Source: Ciona intestinalis (Eukaryota; Chordata; Ascidiacea; Phlebobranchia; Cionidae). Taken from it: DNA of 64,000 bases. Below, in pieces: positions 1 through 11,769 of the stretch; the first letter of the stretch is position 1, and every line of letters begins with the position of its first letter. The notes under the pieces are model-generated. The model was not told where the DNA came from and did not search any database. It saw nothing but the letters and a program-made list of their open reading frames with translations. The stretch lies in assembly GCF_000224145.3 (NCBI RefSeq), contig NC_020176.2, positions 4,927,462 through 4,991,461 on the forward strand, read 5' to 3'. A program made the position numbers and the translations under genes.

Positions 1-45
1 CGGATTAGATAATGGCGGAGTTTAAGCGACTTTCTCATACCTTAG

Positions 46-232
46 TTTGATATCAAAGGCTTATCCTGTTGTAAGTGGTGCAACGTTCGTGTATAACCGG
101 CTCAACGAAATTGACCACTTCGCGCTAGCGAAGGTAAAGAAGGAAAAAGGCGGCGAGAAAGAGGAAGGTTTTTCGATTAAGTTGGAAATCGTGTCAAAGT
201 CAGTTGGTAGATTCAAAGACTGGAGAGCGTAA
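46..232 (+). CDS. Possible terminal exon of an unrecognised gene
   Basis: An open frame follows a plausible acceptor (CCTTAG at 40-45) and ends in TAA at 230-232. It contains no ATG, so if real it is the 3' exon of a gene that starts outside the window. The roughly 61 encoded residues begin ISKAYPVVSGATF, include a charged KVKKEKGGEKEEG stretch, and end GRFKDWRA. I do not recognise the family. The mix of hydrophobic and charged runs looks more protein-like than most short frames here, but length alone does not prove coding. It could equally be chance. Confidence 0.35.
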
Positions 233-872
233 TATTAGTTTAACGTGTTAAGGATAGACATAGTTCATTAGCAAGTGTATTTGTTATAAATATGAATTTT
301 GTTCGAAGTGGGATTTAAAACGGAGAGAAGGGAGTTGGCAGCAAAAGGACAATCGTGAAAGATGGCTACGAGTAAAACTACTTGAGCAAAAGCGTCTGAT
401 AAAAGCGTGGCTGCTAAACCAAAATAACTTTTCAATACACGACTGAACTCCATGTACAAGTATGTGCGTATACGAGTGTTACAGATTCAACAAAAGTTAA
501 GTGCGCTTATACGGCGCAAGTTACACTTCAAGTGAAGCTGTATAATTAAGTCTACGGGTAATAAAGAGCTTAATAAGTGTCAGTTCGCCACTTCGTCGAC
601 ACGGATGAGGTTTTGCTTGAATTATTAAAGTTAAGACGCAGCATTGGTAACAGGTAGCAAAAATTAATCTTGGATTTGCTGTCATATTGTTGCACAACCA
701 CAAAAGTTACATACAGTGGTAACATTGTAAGCAGGGCACAAGGGTGTATGAAACAAGAACACCCAGTGTTATAACGAATGCCGTTGCCCGTTGCCCCGAC
801 AGGCGAGGATAAACAAAAGTACATATATTCATTGTAACGATTCGTAACGATACCTGCTTTGTTGCATATGGA

Positions 873-1070
873 TATAGTAGGGTGGGGGAAGATGGGACAC
901 CTTTTTATTTTATTTTCTCCGCCCATTTGGTAGGAAACAAAGAATATTCAAATAATTATTAAACCGTATCCTTACGACTCCCATAGGCCGCTGTTAATTG
1001 TTTAAAACTTGATCAGGATATTCGAATATTATGTATCAAAGATGTCCCATCTTCCCCCACCCTACTATAT
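873..1070. mobile_element. MITE, complete, terminal inverted repeats
   Basis: About 198 bp bounded by near-perfect inverted repeats: the left end reads TAGTAGGGTGGGGGAAGATG and the right end is its reverse complement with few changes. It is flanked by TA-rich sequence, so a TA target duplication of Tc1/mariner type is likely. The interior is AT-rich and non-coding. Related copies or pieces are at about 1805-1935, 7316-7338, 23629-23760, 31820-32013, 32620-32815, 33930-33996, 35580-35775 and 58283-58462. A Ciona MITE (Cimi-1) is described in the literature, but I cannot confirm identity. Confidence 0.8.
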
Positions 1071-2239
1071 TATACACTCGTTACGACACCAGCGTCGTGC
1101 ATACAGTTGGGCAACGACTACACTGATTAGTTGCGAGTTTTGCAAATTACAGTTAATTTGTTAATTAACGATCTCGTAAATGGTAGGATTAGTAGCCCGT
1201 AAAACCAATTCGACGACCAACAATAGCTCTGAGGTTGATTGTATGTGTTCGTGTAGATCCATATCATAAGCCGTAAATCCGCGCGTGCGTTTAAAGTGCA
1301 TGTTTAAGAACTTTTAAAGGGATTATCTGAAGATAATATGTTTCTATAATCGTTTGTTGTTTAGCAGAATCCTGATATATTACAAGTTGCATGACCACAG
1401 TAAGTCATACATGCGCGTCGGTTTATTAAATCATCGAGTATCGTAGTATTGTACAACTGTTACATAATACGTAACATAGCGTTATAGTGTATTGAGTTTC
1501 TTAACCAAAATACCTCAACTGAAAGGGTTTGATTTCGCTTTATAAGTTAAAGGGTTAATACAATAGAAAGGTTACCGCTGACAATACTTATAAATTGTTT
1601 GTTGTGTAAACTTAATATACAGGTAATGATTTCCATGTTTTATAAAAGCGTAAAAACACAAATACAGTAAAGGGTATACGTAGTTTCCTATATAGGTCTG
1701 TACAGTGAGATACAATATAGCGTACAACCTGTACATTAGCATATGCTAACTATATGCTGGATTAAACATGTAAACTTTTTTATGACTGTGTTATAGTGAA
1801 AGATATATATATATAGTCAGTTTTTTGGTTGCCTTTGGTGGTAAACAAAGAACATTTACAGAAATATATAATCATATCCTCACGAAAATTAATTGTTCCA
1901 AACGCAATCAGGAAATATTAGATATATATATATGTTAACGATATCCTTGCTCCGTAGTACTATTTATTGGTATAAACTGTATGTAGCTATTTTTTGTTTG
2001 GCGTGATGCTTTAAGTAACAACTTATATTCCGTCTTGGTTGTTTTTGTATTATAACGGTGTTGGTCGACATAACAGTTTACAGTTGTGGGCGTTCGGTGT
2101 TTGGTTTAAAAGCGTTATATTGGTAGCAGTATTCTAAAGGCATGGAAAGTTACACAGCTGTAAAAGGGCGAGACAGTTATGTTTAGGTATTGTGGATATG
2201 AGAGTGATAGTCAGTCTAAGTTTCAGGTTAGTGTAACTT

Positions 2240-2476
2240 CTATAAATTAATAGATGAACAAATGTAACTAGTTTATCCTCGCATGGCGTGGTAACTATAC
2301 AGTTGTTATAACACAGGTGTTCTGTTTCATACACCTCGTGCCAACTTACAAGTTACCACGTATGTAACTTATTTATCCTCGCATGGTAGGGTAACGACAG
2401 TCATTATAACATGGGTGTTCTGTTTCATACACCTCGTGCCCGCTTACAAGTTACGACGTATGTAACTTATGTATGA
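2240..2476 (-). repeat. Reverse-orientation SINE body, tandem dimer
   Basis: Two successive copies of the SINE body on the minus strand, each with the GTTATAAC, GTGTTCTGTTTCATACACCT and CTTACAAGTTACCACGTATG blocks. This is one of several sites where the body, without the tRNA-like head, is repeated head to tail. Confidence 0.7.
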
Positions 2477-2866
2477 CTGACAACACATGATGCCGCCCAA
2501 TGTTTCCACGTTTTGTTTATTGCAACAATATATTATAGAAGTTGTAACTTCCGTTTGGCATGCGCGGGCGTTGTTGCATCACGTCACAGGATCCTGGATG
2601 GATGTGATGACGTCATTCGGAAACGGCATGCGTGTGACGTCATTGTACAAATACTACGTCATGTTGTTAGATTTACACCATGGACAGTAAAACAGATTTT
2701 ATTAATTAGTTCAATTAGGTTTTATTGAGTGATACGTAAAGTTTTAAAAAGTAATTAAATTAATCGTTTTTCTTTTCGACAGCAATAGTTGCGTTTATTG
2801 AGCCATAACTTAAATGGTGACGTAACAATATAATTACAAAGCAGTAAATCTAGAACTAATTGAACA

Positions 2867-5800
2867 ATGAAACCTGATTCGAGAATTAAATTCGAACCGA
2901 GTTCTGGAAGCGAAATGTCACAATCAAGCAATGGTGACGTCATAATGGATGAAACATGTGGATTTCAACTTGGACCAAAAAGGTAAAAGAGATGTTTTTT
3001 TATGGATGTGTCAAATTTTCTGGCAGAATTCGATATTAGGTTCTTGATTAAAACCAAAACACTGTCTGGAAGATCGATAAGCTTACGGCGTTCCGTAAGT
3101 TTTATTCTTAAAATGCATTTTACTTCCACGTATGCCAACCTTACGTTTATCGAGGGGTAGTTCGGTACACTGAGGGGGTAATTCGCTACATTGAAGGCCC
3201 AATTCGCGCCGTGGGACCTCACCCATGTAGTATAAATGCGTGTATTTTAATATATGAGCCTTTATTTCATAAATATCAACGCCTTAATTTATATTTCAGG
3301 CCTTTGGTTATGTGTTACATTTTGTTGATTGACAGTAACTATAAACATGCAGTAGTTGTACAAACATACATCGGCCCGTAATATCCGCTTTGCGCTGAAC
3401 AGATGTTTCAACAGCTTGAATTACGACCATTGTCCCCTATTCATACGTCACAGTGGCATTTGTGAAGTGCTTCGTGTGTCACAAATTCTGTTTATTCTAT
3501 TTATTCTCGAATGTAGAAAATATTTTCCTTTTCGGTTAAAATCCTGTTAAAACTACCTGGTTTCAGTTCAAGCCTTAGTTTAAACGCTTACTGAAATGGC
3601 CACACATAAAACACAGCGAAATTCAAAAGTTGCCAGTTTTATGACGTTTATGCTTTGTGTGCGGAAACAGATTGTTTCATTACCTGTTTTATTGCGTTTC
3701 CGGCAACATTATTACAATTTTGGAAACCCAATATCTTTAAAACGTCCTCTTATACACCCAGGTATCCAATATCACGACTGCAGTGTTTCGCAACCGCCAA
3801 AGCAGCTTTAGCGTTCGTGGTAATGGGCACGATAGTTCAAGGATTCCTAATAAATGGACACGTAAACGTCATCATCACCACGATTGAGAAACGGTAATGA
3901 TATAATAAATATTAACATATTGTTCTGGCATATTTTTAAAAGCACTTTTTTATTGTTCCGCCATTCGGTAACGTTTTGCGTAACCTAATATTAAATATCA
4001 AGCCCACTGTTATTGTTTGTAGCGTTACCTATCGTTGCGACTTGTACACAGGCCGACGCACGCCATTTCTTTGTTGCTGTGACGTCACAATGTAACAATA
4101 GACGCGAATCTAGAATTCTAAAAAAAGAAACGTCAACGATGTTAGTTCGATATAGAATGTAAGCGCTGATCGATCTTCGCGGTGTTTGAGTTCGACCATG
4201 CAAGTTATTTAAACTTAGGGGCGAAATTTGTATGAAAGAAATTGCATTTATTTATTTATTACATATATCCCTTGCCTGTATATCGTGTGTATATACCCGC
4301 ACAAAGTTACATACGTGGTAACTCGTAAGCGGGTACGAGGTGTATGAACACCCGTGTGATAACGACTGTCGTTTTCTGGCCACGCGAGGATAAAGTAAGT
4401 TACATTCATTCATTCATTAATATCGTGCCGATAAAGTAGAGTAGTTGTATAAAACAAGGGTTGTGTTCTACGTGACGTCATTACAATTATAATACGTGAC
4501 GTCACTACATTTATATGATCACAACGTCTAGACGCATGACGTCATTAAATGTGTTTGATGCTAATGCTAATTAACTGCGTCTCGCCAACAAATTGAATTC
4601 TAAAAATAAAAATAAAAAAAATCCGAAATTCGAAGAATTCTTGTCTAAATAGTTTAAAAGCAAAATTGAAAAAAGTCAGCGTTTAGAAAAATTACACGCC
4701 AAAAAATCGTGGAAAATTAATTTCGGTCGTGATTAAGTTTGCAAATTTTGCAAAAAATAAACCCAATCACACGAAATACGTGGGCGCTTAAAGATAATTA
4801 ATCCAACACCAAAACACGCGCACGTTGGGTGGTCGAGCCAAAGGTAATTAAATCTCAGATAAACCGCACGATTTTGAGTTCTAATTCAACTCCACGACCC
4901 CACCACGATTCGCGTATTGCGCTGTTTCATTCGAAAGAATTCTTTGCTTATAAAAGTATATTGTGACGTCACACTACCTCATTATTCGATCGCGCAATTT
5001 TCGAGCGAGGAATTCTTTCCAGGTTAACGAGAATATAACAACTTAATAATAGCACGGTCAACTCTGGCCTAAATCACATGTATCACACGGCGCGCCTCGC
5101 TGTAGAACCTCACCCATATTGAATGGAACACCACACACCCATTTGTAAACGTCACGATGTTATTTCAATACGTCACAGTGCTATTCCAATACGTCACAAT
5201 GCTATTTCATACGTCACAGTGCTATTTCAATACAGGTTCGACCTCACAAGCACGGAATCCGGTCTTATCGCCAGCTGTTACGACATAGGGGCTTGTGTTG
5301 CGGTATTGTTCGTTACATACATGGGTGCACACGGTAACAAACCCCAGTGGGTGGGGTGGGGGATAGCTTTGATCGGGGTAAGCGGGATTTTATTCTCGCT
5401 ACCCCACTTCTTAGCCCCAACATATACCTTCACCCTTAATAACAACACATGCTTCGACCCCGAGACGGCAGACTGCACCGTTAGCAGCATCAAAGCTTAC
5501 AGGTACCTTTATTTTAAGCCTAATTCGTGGTCTTTGTTGAACCTCAGGTTTCCAACCCGCAAATTTCCTCTGCGGTGACGTGATAATGACGTCACGCATG
5601 ATTGCGTAAACGTTGTTTGGCTTTAGAGATTTAGGGGTATTTACAACCATGGCTTATTAACCGATAGGAAACCGTATACAAATTGACGTATGTTAAAAAC
5701 ATTTCAGTGGTCACTAATGGGCTGTCCAAATTATCAGTCATTCAGATAAATAATCACGCACAAAGTTACATACGTGGTAACTTGTAAGCGGGCACAAGGT

Positions 5801-8800
5801 GTATGAAACAGAACACCCGTGTTATAACGACTATCGTTGCCCCGCTATGCAAGAATTCTGTTTCATACACCTCGTGCCCGCTTACAATCGCACATGTAAC
5901 TTTGTGGGTGATTGTGGCAACCTAAACTACAACAGCCTTATCTAAGCGACCACTTTGTTTAAATTAACATTCCGTTGTTCACCGTTGCGTACATTCACAG
6001 GATTATGTTCTACATTGCTTTTATAATCGCTGGTTTCGGCGGAGCTCCTTTATATTCACTTGGCATCCTACGCAAATTTCCTCTGCGGTGACGTGATAAT
6101 GACGTCACGCATGATTGCGTAAACGTTGTTTGGCTTTAGAGATTTAGGGGTATTTACAACCATGGCTTATTAACCGATAGGAAACCGTATACAAATTGAC
6201 GTATGTTAAAAACATTTCAGTGGTCACTAATGGGCTGTCCAAATTATCAGTCATTCAGATAAATAATCACGCACAAAGTTACATACGTGGTAACTTGTAA
6301 GCGGGCACAAGGTGTATGAAACAGAACACCCGTGTTATAACGACTATCGTTGCCCCGCTATGCAAGAATTCTGTTTCATACACCTCGTGCCCGCTTACAA
6401 TCGCACATGTAACTTTGTGGGTGATTGTGGCAACCTAAACTACAACAGCCTTATCTAAGCGACCACTTTGTTTAAATTAACATTCCGTTGTTCACCGTTG
6501 CGTACATTCACAGGATTATGTTCTACATTGCTTTTATAATCGCTGGTTTCGGCGGAGCTCCTTTATATTCACTTGGCATCACTTACTTTGATGAAAACGT
6601 TGCGCGAAGGTTCTCGTCGTGGTACAACGGTGAGGATATGATTATATTATGAAGTTTATGTGACGTAATAAATGTGACGTCACGTCAGTAAACTGCATGA
6701 CGTCACAATCGTCTTTATGACGTAATGCACATGATACATCACCTAATAATGAAATGCGCGATAAAAGAAGTCACTGCTCGGTGCGTACGTGACGTCATAA
6801 ATTATGACATCACAGCATGACGTATTCTACTCTATGTGGGTGACGATTTACCCAAGAGTTGTCCCATAACTTAGCATCGTATATGCATATTCTATATGGA
6901 TGAGGTCCTGTAGCTACTTTGCACCCGGACTGCCTATGTACGACTGAGAGCAATCTACCCATTAGCGACGATCAAGCAATTTACGTTATATGTTTACAGG
7001 TATCCTGGTGGCTGGATCGGTAATTGGACCTGGGATCGGGTTCTTGGCTGGCGCCTCCCTGCTTGGGATTTATACTTACCCGGATATGACGTATGTATAG
7101 CTATGTGACGTCATAGAGCATTGTCATTCTACAATACGATGTGTTATGACGTACAGCGCACGCCTATATATGCTTGAGTAAATATTTATGTTAGGTTTAA
7201 ATATTTGGGTGTGACGCGTGTATGTCGTGTTTGCATAACTTGATGATTTATCTTTAAATGCGTGGTGGGCCTGTTCTAAATTACAGCCATGTAAATATTC
7301 GTTTTGTTTAAAGTATACTAGGGTGGGGGAAAACGGCGCGTAATATACTGTCTATCAAATACGAATATTTCACCTGTCAATCAAAAATATGAATATGTCA
7401 CCTGTCAATCAAATACGAATATGTCACCTGTCAATCAAAAATGGCTATGTCACCTGTCAATCAAATATGGCTATGTCACCTGTCAATCAAATATGACTAT
7501 GTCACCTGTCAATCAAACTTGACTATCTCGCCTGTCAATCAAATAGAAATATGTCACCTGTCAATTAAATAGGAATATGTCACCTGTCAATTAAATAGGA
7601 ATATGTCACCTGTCAATCAAACATGACTATCTCGCCTGTCAATCAAAAATAAATATTTTCAGAGTCAGCATCACAGACAGCAGTGAGGCATGGATAGGAG
7701 CTTGGTGGATGGGGCCTTTAATTGTTGGATGCCTTGGGTTGGTGGTAGCCGTCCCAATACTTATGCTGCCGAAGACATTGCCTGGAACCGAAAAGCACAG
7801 AGTGAACAGAGGGCACGAAATGCACAACGAGCGCATGGCACTTGAGTATGCTCAAGATAAAGACTTTGGGAAAAAGTTAGTGCATTGTATATTATATTAA
7901 AGATAATGCAATATATGATTCCTGGGATGCTGGGGAAACAAAAGTTAAATATGTGGTAACTCATAAGCGGACACGATGTGTATGAAACAAAACAACGTGT
8001 TTTAACGACTGTTTTGCCCCACCATGCCAGGATAGATAAGTTACATTCATTCATATAGACCAATTTTCAATACAATTTTCCAACACATTGCATTCTTTAA
8101 AAGAGACAACGATATTTACTCTTTAAGGGGGAAACGGGCCGACTCTGGTTTCATGTGAGGTCTCTTAGCTTGCCTCTCCCTAACCCTCAACTTCATAAAA
8201 CAGAATTCTTTACACTTATCTACTTTAGTGTGAACATGAGAAGCATTCATTACCATTATCCAACTAATTTGTTGATACCCACATCCTTGGCCCAGTGCCC
8301 GCAAATTACTCCATCATGCCAAATCATGGTTTCCAACATCAAGTGGATTCCTGAAACCCACAAGAGTGGAAACTTCAATTTTAACCAACAATGGTTCAGT
8401 TATTTGAGCACTGCCTTGTGAATAGAGGATATTGGGTTCAAGGCTCGTTGCTGCTACCATTTTAGGCATGCGTGTCTTTGGGCAAGACATTTAGTAATTG
8501 CTCCAACCCAGTGGTCACTAACTGTCAGCTATAAAAAATATTCCTAAAATAACATACATAGGAACTCTTGTCCAGCACAAGGTGTATGAAACAGAACAAC
8601 CGTGTTATAACAACTAATGTTGCCCCACCATGCGAGGATTAATAAGTTACATTCAATCATTGAATAATACATTACTTGTCTTACAGATTCCGAGACTTTC
8701 CAAAGTGTTTGTATGTTTTAGTACGTAACCCCGTGTATTTACTCGTATCGATTGGTGGGGCTGTTGACTCCATACTTATATCTGGTTTGGCAACTTTTGG

Positions 8801-11769
8801 TCCAAAATACGTGGAAACTATATTCGGGTTGAGCGCCAGTAACGCTGGAATTGCATTCGGTGAGTTTTGGGAATAATATTCAGTTATTAGTGTTGAATGT
8901 GATTAGAGTTTAAATAAGTATCTATTGTCTGACGCCATGGCTCTATGTTTAGCTACTTGCATTGTAACCGAAGGATACCGGGTTCAATGCTCGATACTGA
9001 CAAGCATATGTGTCCTTAAGCAAGAACCCAGCGGTCACTAATGGGTTGCAGAACCCGGTAATGAGCCAACTGTAGTGTAAACCCCATGTCCCATGCCCTA
9101 CTGCAGGACCTCACCCATATAGAATAGAATGTGCATATACAATGTCGGGGTAATGGGCCAACCCTGGCCTAATTTTCAGGTCCCATGGCGTGTCTTACTG
9201 TAGGACCTCACCCATATAGAATAGAATGTGCATATACAATGTTGGGGCAATGGGGCCAACTCTGGCCTAATTTCTAGGTCCCATGGCGTGTCTTACTGTA
9301 GGACCTCACCCATATAGAATAGAATGTGCAATGTCGGGGTAATGGACCAACTCTGGCCTAAACCTAAGGGACTTCAAAGCCATACAGAATAGAGTTGATC
9401 GCTCACTCACCAACCCCCCTTACCTCCCAGGAGCTCTTGCTTTGGTCGGAGCAGCAGGTGGCCAACTTCTAGGTGGTGGGTTGATCACTAAGTTTGACAT
9501 TGGTATGCGTGGGATGATGAGAATGACTTATATATCACCGTTTATATGCTGGTTCTTGTCGGCAGGATTCCTTATTTCATGCACTGATATACGTAAGTAA
9601 GGGTAATGGAAACAATTAAGTAGAATAACATAATTTTTAACACATTTTTTTCCTTTGGTTATATATTAGTTGGAAAAAATTAATAGGAAACAGTCTATAA
9701 GATTTATTTTATAAAGTTGTGTGTCTGACTATCCCTGCCTTTCCTTACATTTAAAAAAGTTTGATTCTAAGTACATACACACATAAATATATCCTAAATA
9801 ACTTTGCAGCAGTTACTGGAGTCCAATATAATTTACTAAATGTTAAATATGTGTAGAGTGATATTCCAAAAATTTACATACAATTAAACCATTGCATTTA
9901 CCATGCATTTCCGCAGCCTTTGCTGGAATAACAAGTCCCTACCATGATGGTTCAACGACGGGAAGCTTCATATCCTCATGCAACGCACAGTGTGGGTGTG
10001 ATGTCAATGTATATAACCCCGTGTGTGGGGGGGACGGGGTGACTTATTACTCAGCGTGCTTCGCTGGGTGTGAAAATATTGCTCCCGTAAGTAAGAGTGG
10101 AATAACAGGAGTTTTTAAAAATATTTAAAAATGCTACCATTGTGGGCGTATGTATCCTTGGGCAAGACATTTAAGCCTACAAGATTTGCTCCAACCGTGT
10201 GGTCTTAATGGATTTTCTAAATTGTTGAATTTTTTACCAAAAACTACAAACTTTTTACCAAAATTTTTTTTCTAATTTTTTTGCAATAATTAATTTTACC
10301 AAAATTTTGTTACCAGGGCGATAGTTTCACGAACTGCTCCTGTGTGTCCTCCACCTCCGCCTCTGGGATCGCCAACATCACTGGAGCAACATCAGGAGTG
10401 TGTCCGGGCACAGGATGCGGCACAGGAGGTCTCTTCATCTTGTTTTGCATCATCTTGTTCCTCCTGATGATGTGCACCTTCCTAAACGAAGCATCAGCAT
10501 TGCAAATATCGTTACGATGCGTCGGGTTTAACCAGAGGTCATTCGCCATTGGTGTGCAGGTAAAAAAGAAATAAAAAAAAGTCTGTAAAAAATCAAATAA
10601 AGCTCTTATAGTAACTTTTTATCGCTTTATCAAAGAAAAACAAATAAGAAATAAATTTGCTAATATATCTTTATTAGAACGATTTTCTTTAGTTAGTTTG
10701 ATCTTCATTATCATATTTAAATAGATAAATAACTTATTAATGTTTGTATAACTATAATTTTTTTGACATTACTATATATTTAATACACCTGGTTTAAACT
10801 TCATATTTACCAACCAACATCCATCCTCACAGTGGCTTATCATACGTTTAATCGGGACAATCCCCGGGCCTTTGATCATTGGTGGTGTGTTCGACAGCGC
10901 ATGCACACAATGGTCGCTGTCTTGCAATGTTCGAGGGGCCTGCTCAACCTACAGCAGTAAGAATCTGTCAATCGGGATTTTTCTCGTTCTTTTAGTTGCA
11001 AAGGTAGGTTAAATAAGGTTAAATTTAATAATAATAATAATTTTATTTGTCTCTTCGATTACTGTAAGTATTCAGTGGTCACTAATGGGTTGTCCAAATT
11101 ATCAGCCATACATATAAAAATTATACATGGTAACTCGTAAGCTGGCACGAGGTGGTAAACCCGTGTGATAAGGACTGTCGTTTAACAACAAAACAAAGTT
11201 TAAATAAGAGACTAACAATGCCATTTTCGCCAAATATATATCTTTTATTCCACACTTTGTTGGACTTTTAATCACTGAAGGATATCTGGTTCAAGGCTAG
11301 ACGTTGCTACCATTGTGGCGTACGTACGCTTGGGCAAGACAGTTAACTTTAATAACTCCAACTCAGTGGTCACTAATGGGTTGTCTAAATAGTCAGCTTT
11401 ACATAAATGTTTCACACGTCCACTGTTGCATTATAACACAACTGAATTGTAAAGAAACCATGCAAGAATAAATAAGTTATATACATTCAGGAACTAAATA
11501 TACAAATACAGTTAAACTATTCAACGCATCCCACTCAGGTTATCAACTCCATTTTATATTTCACCGCTGCCATGCTATACAAGCCGCCCACCAGTGTGGA
11601 TGACCCAACCCAACCGAGAGAAACTTCTGGGGTTGGATCTACGCCGCGTACAAGTTTTGCATCCACGACAATAACCCTTGATAATGACAGTAATACACTT
11701 GGACCACCTGTGAGGAATGGCTCCAAGAGTAGAGAAGCATTTTATGAAAATGCAGCTTTCTCACAGTAA
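2867..11769 (+). CDS. SLCO: Organic anion transporter polypeptide (SLCO/OATP family), 12 exons
   Basis: A plasma-membrane exchanger for organic anions (bile salts, steroid conjugates, hormones and similar). Exons: 2867-2982, 3762-3893, 5236-5502, 6514-6629, 7000-7090, 7663-7875, 8687-8859, 9431-9592, 9917-10086, 10317-10559, 10833-11003, 11539-11769. All phases agree, giving 694 aa, normal for the family. The short ATG exon ends CGFQLGPKR, like the OATP N-terminus. GFLINGHVNVIITTIEKRF begins the first membrane segments. The OATP signature WIGAWWMG lies near residues 250-257. The Kazal-like extracellular domain (SCNAQCGCDVNVYNPVCGGD, about residues 440-510) spans exons 9 and 10. The tail is polar and Ser/Thr-rich. 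Exon 4 is taken from the second of two tandem copies; the first copy is cut short. I cannot name an orthologous SLCO subfamily. Confidence 0.93.
4296..4420 (+). repeat. SINE body copy in SLCO intron 2
   Basis: The body carries GCACAAAGTTACATACGTGG through GCGAGGATAAAGTAAGTTAC and ends in an ATTC tail (CATTCATTCATTCATT). Confidence 0.75.
5148..5235. repeat. 21-bp minisatellite ending in the SLCO exon 3 acceptor
   Basis: Four units of about 21 bp built on ACGTCACAGTGCTATTTCAAT follow each other without spacers. The last runs directly into the acceptor TTTCAATACAG, so the repeat supplies the sequence just upstream of the splice site. Confidence 0.85.
5558..6580. repeat. Perfect 510-bp tandem duplication containing an SLCO exon
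   Basis: Bases 5558-6067 and 6071-6580 are identical by eye, separated by the 3-base linker CTA (period 513). Each unit carries intron sequence, a SINE body followed by an inverted partial body, the acceptor, and the first 67 bases of SLCO exon 4. Only the second unit continues into the rest of the exon and its donor. The first exon copy, if spliced in, soon meets a stop. The lack of differences means a very recent event, two haplotypes joined in assembly, or a misassembly. Confidence 0.95.
7371..7660. repeat. 26-bp minisatellite, 11 units, with PBX-PREP/MEIS-type sites
   Basis: Eleven units of 26 bp (the first 28 bp) with core CACCTGTCAATCAAATA, preceded by a degenerate half-unit at about 7348. 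Nine units contain CTGTCAATCA, the reverse complement of TGATTGACAG. Two units (8 and 9) have CTGTCAATTA. The array fills the end of SLCO intron 5, and its last unit abuts the exon 6 acceptor (AG at 7661-7662). A truncated MITE left end (7316-7338) lies just before it. Confidence 0.95.
8420..8665 (+). repeat. SINE with middle region and body in SLCO intron 6
   Basis: It includes the GGTTCAAGGCTCGTTGCTGC segment related to the tRNA-like head, then CCAGTGGTCACTAACTGTC, then the body with GGTGTATGAAACAGAACAAC and a terminal ACATTCAATCATTG tail. It lies about 20 bp upstream of the exon 7 acceptor. Confidence 0.7.
9053..9385. repeat. Three tandem copies of the 97-98 bp GACCTCACCCATAT repeat
   Basis: AGGACCTCACCCATATAGAA recurs at 9105, 9202 and 9300 with intervening GGGGTAATGG, CCAACTCTGGCCTAA and GGTCCCATGGCGTG blocks. 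The element is widespread and usually single. Other copies or pieces: about 5050-5110, 6880-6925, 12085-12165, 17710-17850, 18700-18735, 29455-29620, 29770-29870, 30970-31165, 37460-37555, 42095-42175, 44110-44160, 48710-48765, 53680-53780, 55780-55845, 60335-60420, 60555-60670 and 62140-62200. Confidence 0.8.
11268..11495 (+). repeat. SINE copy in SLCO last intron
   Basis: Head-derived sequence (GGTTCAAGGCTAGACGTTGC), the middle block AACTCAGTGGTCACTAATGG and a diverged body ending near the exon 12 acceptor. Older-looking than most copies. Confidence 0.6.

Larger units (their letters stand above)
233..2866. other. Gene-free stretch with repeats
   Basis: No convincing coding sequence. It holds a SINE body copy (about 720-872), a whole MITE (873-1070), an internal remnant of the same MITE family (about 1805-1935) and a reverse-strand SINE dimer (about 2240-2476). 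Two TGACGTCA palindromes (2608-2615 and 2635-2642) lie near its right end. A pyrimidine-rich acceptor (TTTTTCTTTTCGACAG, ending about 2781) sits some 85 bp before the SLCO start codon and may be a 5'UTR or spliced-leader acceptor. Confidence 0.6.

Noticed and set aside
5123-5235. In-frame extension of SLCO exon 3 upstream through the 21-bp repeat
   Set aside because: The peptide is a translated minisatellite; joining 3893 to 5236 gives the expected OATP sequence EKRFDLTSTESG.
7371-7660. CRISPR-like array
   Set aside because: Units are contiguous 26-bp tandem repeats without unique spacers, inside a eukaryotic intron; it is a minisatellite.
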